Below, in pieces: positions 5,526-7,579 of a stretch of 7,579 nucleotides of DNA. This DNA comes from JBQTIM01 sp052388135 (lineage in GTDB: Bacteria > Elusimicrobiota > Elusimicrobia > FEN-1173). The notes under the pieces were generated by a model. That model saw only the letters and a program-made list of their open reading frames with translations. It was not told the DNA's origin and ran no database searches. Positions within the stretch are counted from its first letter, which is position 1, and the number at the start of each line of letters is the position of its first letter. A program made the position numbers and the translations under genes. The stretch covers positions 1-7,579 of the forward strand of contig JBQTIM010000035.1 of the NCBI GenBank assembly GCA_052388135.1, given 5' to 3'.

Positions 5526-5621
5526 CCGACGTTCGTCCAATCCGTTCTTCCAACCCCACGCGGGGCCGTTCCATTCCTTCAAGATCCGCCGGCGGCGCGC
5601 GGCCGAGGCGCACATCCTTTC

Positions 5622-5627
5622 GGGAGG
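5622..5627 (+). promoter_or_regulatory. Ribosome binding site of the ThDP-enzyme gene
   Basis: GGGAGG, five bases before the ATG at 5633. The next in-frame ATG (5639) would have eleven bases of spacing, so the first is preferred. Confidence 0.7.
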
Positions 5628-5632
5628 CGCGC

Positions 5633-7381
5633 ATGCGAATGACCGCGGCCGACGTTCTGATTGAAACCCTTCAAAGCTGGGGCGTGGGGGTCGTGTTCGG
5701 TCTCCCGGGGGACGGCATCAACGGGATCATGGAGGCCCTGCGCCGGCGCCGGGATGAAATCCGCTTCGTCCAGGTGCGGCACGAGGAGTCCGCCGCGTTC
5801 ATGGCCTGCGCCTACGCGAAGTACACGGGCCGGCTGGGGGTTTGTTTGGCCACGTCGGGCCCGGGCGGTCTGCACCTCTTGAACGGCCTTTACGACGCCA
5901 AGCTCGACGGCCAGCCGGTCGTCGCCGTCACCGGGCACCATTACCACGACCTCATCGGCACCTTCGCCCAGCAGGACGTGGACCTGGACCGCGTTTTCCA
6001 GGACGTGGCCGTGTACAACGCCCGCGTGATGAGCGCGTCGCACGTGGAGAACGTGGCCGACCTGGCCTGCCGCGCCGCCCTGGGGCGGCGGGGCGTGGCC
6101 CACATCAATTTCCCGGTGGACCTGCAGAGCCAGACCTCCGCCCGGAGGACGAAACGCAACGTGCCGTCCCATTCGTCGGAGGTCTTCGCCCGGCGGTCGG
6201 GACTGCCCGATCCGGCGGACTTGGCCCGGGCGGCCAAGGTGCTGAACGCCGGCCGCCGGCCCGTCATCCTGGCCGGCCGCGGGGCCCTGGGGGCCGCCGA
6301 CGAACTGGAACGCGCCGCCGACGTGTTGGGCGCGCCCGTCATCAAAGCCCTCCTCGGCAAGGCGTCCCTGCCCGACGACAGCCCCTTCACCACCGGCGGG
6401 CTGGGCCTTCTGGGAACCAAGCCCTCCCAGGAAGCGCTGGAGGAATGCGACACATTGCTCATGGCCGGCACGTCGTTCCCTTACATGGAGTTTTTGCCCA
6501 AGCCCGGGCAGGCCCGCGGCGTGCAGATCGACCGCGATCCTCTCCGCATCGGCCTGCGCTATCCCGTGGAGGCGGCCGTGGTGGGCGACGTGCGCCGCGT
6601 GTTGCGGGCTCTGCTTCCCCTGCTTCGCCGCAACGAGGACCGGCGTTTCCTGAAAAAGGCGCAGAAGGGCATGGCCGAGTGGAACGAGCTCCTCGAGGCG
6701 CGGGGGACGCGCGCGGAAAAGCCCATGCGGCCGCAAGTGGTGGCGCGGGAGCTGGGCCTGCGCCTGGCCGACAACGCCATCGTCTCGGCGGACTCGGGCA
6801 CGGCCACCGTGTGGTGGGCGCGCCACATCCCGGCCAAGCGCGGGCAGATGTTCTCCTGCTCCGGCACGCTGGCCAGCATGGCCTGCGGCCTGCCTTACGC
6901 CATCGCGGCCCAGATCGCCTATCCCCGCCGCCAGTGCGTGGCCTTCATGGGCGACGGCGGCTTCTCCATGCTCATGGGGGAGTTCGCCACCGCCGTGAAA
7001 TACAAATTGCCCGTCAAAGTGATCGTGGTGAAGAACAACACCTTGGGCATGATCAAATGGGAGCAGATGGTCTTCGAAGGCAACCCGGAATACGGCTGCG
7101 ATCTGCAGCCCATCGACTTCGCCGCCTTCGCCCGGGCCTGCGGCGGGGCCGGCTTCACCCTAGAGGACCCGGCGGACTGCGGACGCGTTTTGGACGAGGC
7201 CCTGGCCGCGCCCGGACCCGCCGTGGTGGAGGCGGTGGTGGACCCGCACACGCCGCCCATGCCGCCCAAAGCCGCCTTCGACCAGGGGCGCAAGATGGCC
7301 GAGGCTTTGCTCAAGGGCCAGCCCGGACGGGGCCGCATCGCCGCCGCTTTAATGAAGGACAAGGTCCGCGAGCTTGTTTGA
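5633..7381 (+). CDS. Pyruvate oxidase/pyruvate:quinone oxidoreductase-type ThDP enzyme (PoxB-like)
   Basis: A 582-residue enzyme of the ThDP/FAD pyruvate oxidase group (E. coli PoxB is 572). The N-terminal PYR domain (about 1-170) has FGLPGDGIN at 22-30 and catalytic Glu E51 in VRHEESAAF. The middle domain (about 190-330) carries the FAD-type region GGLGLLGTKPSQ at 255-266 and AGTSFPYMEFLPKPG at 278-292. The C-terminal PP domain has the ThDP/Mg motif from GDG at 440-442 to NN at 468-469. Expected reaction: oxidative decarboxylation of pyruvate to acetate and CO2, with electrons to quinone (PoxB type) or oxygen (acetyl-phosphate-forming type). The tail after about 545 is basic and partly amphipathic, as in PoxB's membrane-binding end, but it does not visibly match it. 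Acetolactate synthase or other ThDP enzymes are less likely given the middle-domain signatures. Its stop overlaps the next gene, implying coupling to a membrane protein. Confidence 0.9.
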   Translation: MRMTAADVLIETLQSWGVGVVFGLPGDGINGIMEALRRRRDEIRFVQVRHEESAAFMACAYAKYTGRLGVCLATSGPGGLHLLNGLYDAKLDGQPVVAVTGHHYHDLIGTFAQQDVDLDRVFQDVAVYNARVMSASHVENVADLACRAALGRRGVAHINFPVDLQSQTSARRTKRNVPSHSSEVFARRSGLPDPADLARAAKVLNAGRRPVILAGRGALGAADELERAADVLGAPVIKALLGKASLPDDSPFTTGGLGLLGTKPSQEALEECDTLLMAGTSFPYMEFLPKPGQARGVQIDRDPLRIGLRYPVEAAVVGDVRRVLRALLPLLRRNEDRRFLKKAQKGMAEWNELLEARGTRAEKPMRPQVVARELGLRLADNAIVSADSGTATVWWARHIPAKRGQMFSCSGTLASMACGLPYAIAAQIAYPRRQCVAFMGDGGFSMLMGEFATAVKYKLPVKVIVVKNNTLGMIKWEQMVFEGNPEYGCDLQPIDFAAFARACGGAGFTLEDPADCGRVLDEALAAPGPAVVEAVVDPHTPPMPPKAAFDQGRKMAEALLKGQPGRGRIAAALMKDKVRELV

Positions 7382-7579
7382 CGGGCGGCCGCGCGGGGAA
7401 CCCCGTGGCGCGAAGGACGCCGACTCTCCGCCGGGTTGGGAGCAAAACCCGTCCAGCTGGGCGCAACGCACCCCGTTGATTCTCTGGGCCATGGCCGGGT
7501 TTTTCATGTCGGGCTACCTGGCCCTGTATCAGTGGCGCGTTTTGGATTCGGTGTGGGAGCCGTTCTTCGGCGACGGCAG
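7374..7579 (+). CDS. Membrane protein, probably vitamin K epoxide reductase family (5' part only)
   Basis: The first 68 codons of a gene cut by the window end. The frame is open from 7356. The only plausible start before the conserved part is TTG at 7374, which overlaps the ThDP-gene stop by 8 bases; an ATG at 7491 falls inside the membrane segment. After a charged, Gly/Pro-rich N-terminus come PPGWEQNPSSWAQRTP (19-34), one transmembrane helix (about 34-52), then LYQWRVLDSVWEPFFGDG. From memory this block resembles the N-terminus of bacterial VKOR-family proteins, which pass electrons between thiols and quinone. The diagnostic CXXC lies beyond the window, so this is not proven. The ribosome site is weak (AAGG, nine bases upstream), consistent with translation coupled to the preceding gene. 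Confidence 0.55.
   Translation, partial: MFDGRPRGEPRGAKDADSPPGWEQNPSSWAQRTPLILWAMAGFFMSGYLALYQWRVLDSVWEPFFGDG

Noticed and set aside
5579..7479. Long ORFs of 415 codons (minus) and 545 codons (plus) overlapping the ThDP-enzyme gene
   Set aside because: Both are mirror frames of a gene with complete PoxB-type motifs; their translations are low-complexity Arg/Gly/Pro/His.

Overview
The window is G+C-rich (roughly two thirds by eye) bacterial chromosomal DNA. It is probably from an uncultured Gram-negative organism, because two genes encode Sec-type exported proteins suited to a periplasm and one is a multi-BON protein. Nothing in it fixes the phylum. I see no rRNA, tRNA, transposase, phage gene or CRISPR array.

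Layout, left to right. Positions 1-193 are an AT-richer non-coding island built from a long imperfect palindrome (27-193). Its right-arm end is also present, directly repeated, at 1-30, so at least two copies of a palindromic element seem to lie head to tail, and the window opens inside the first. From 190 to 5155 five genes lie on the minus strand. In transcription order they are a small exported helical protein (5155-4721), a six-BON-domain exported protein (4700-3276), a pirin (3131-2262), a cytoplasmic FrnE-type DsbA-family oxidoreductase (2260-1613) and a HI0933/YhiN-type flavoprotein (1476-190). The first pair and the pirin/DsbA pair are tightly spaced; gaps of 144 and 136 bases separate the other junctions. 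The last gene takes its stop codon from the terminal TTAA of the palindromic element, and an intrinsic terminator-like hairpin follows inside the element.

The divergent region 5156-5632 holds a possible 63-residue plus-strand ORF with a good Shine-Dalgarno sequence, followed by a terminator-like hairpin with a T6 tract. A pyruvate oxidase/PoxB-type ThDP enzyme (5633-7381) then runs on the plus strand. Its stop overlaps the probable TTG start of a membrane protein cut by the window end, whose N-terminus resembles bacterial vitamin K epoxide reductase-family proteins.

A possible theme is redox and envelope physiology: pyruvate oxidation to the quinone pool, a quinone-linked thiol membrane enzyme, a thiol oxidoreductase, a cupin and a flavoprotein, plus an envelope BON protein. 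Only the two overlapping or abutting gene pairs support real coupling; the rest is proximity. The least ordinary item is the palindromic repeat element at the left edge.
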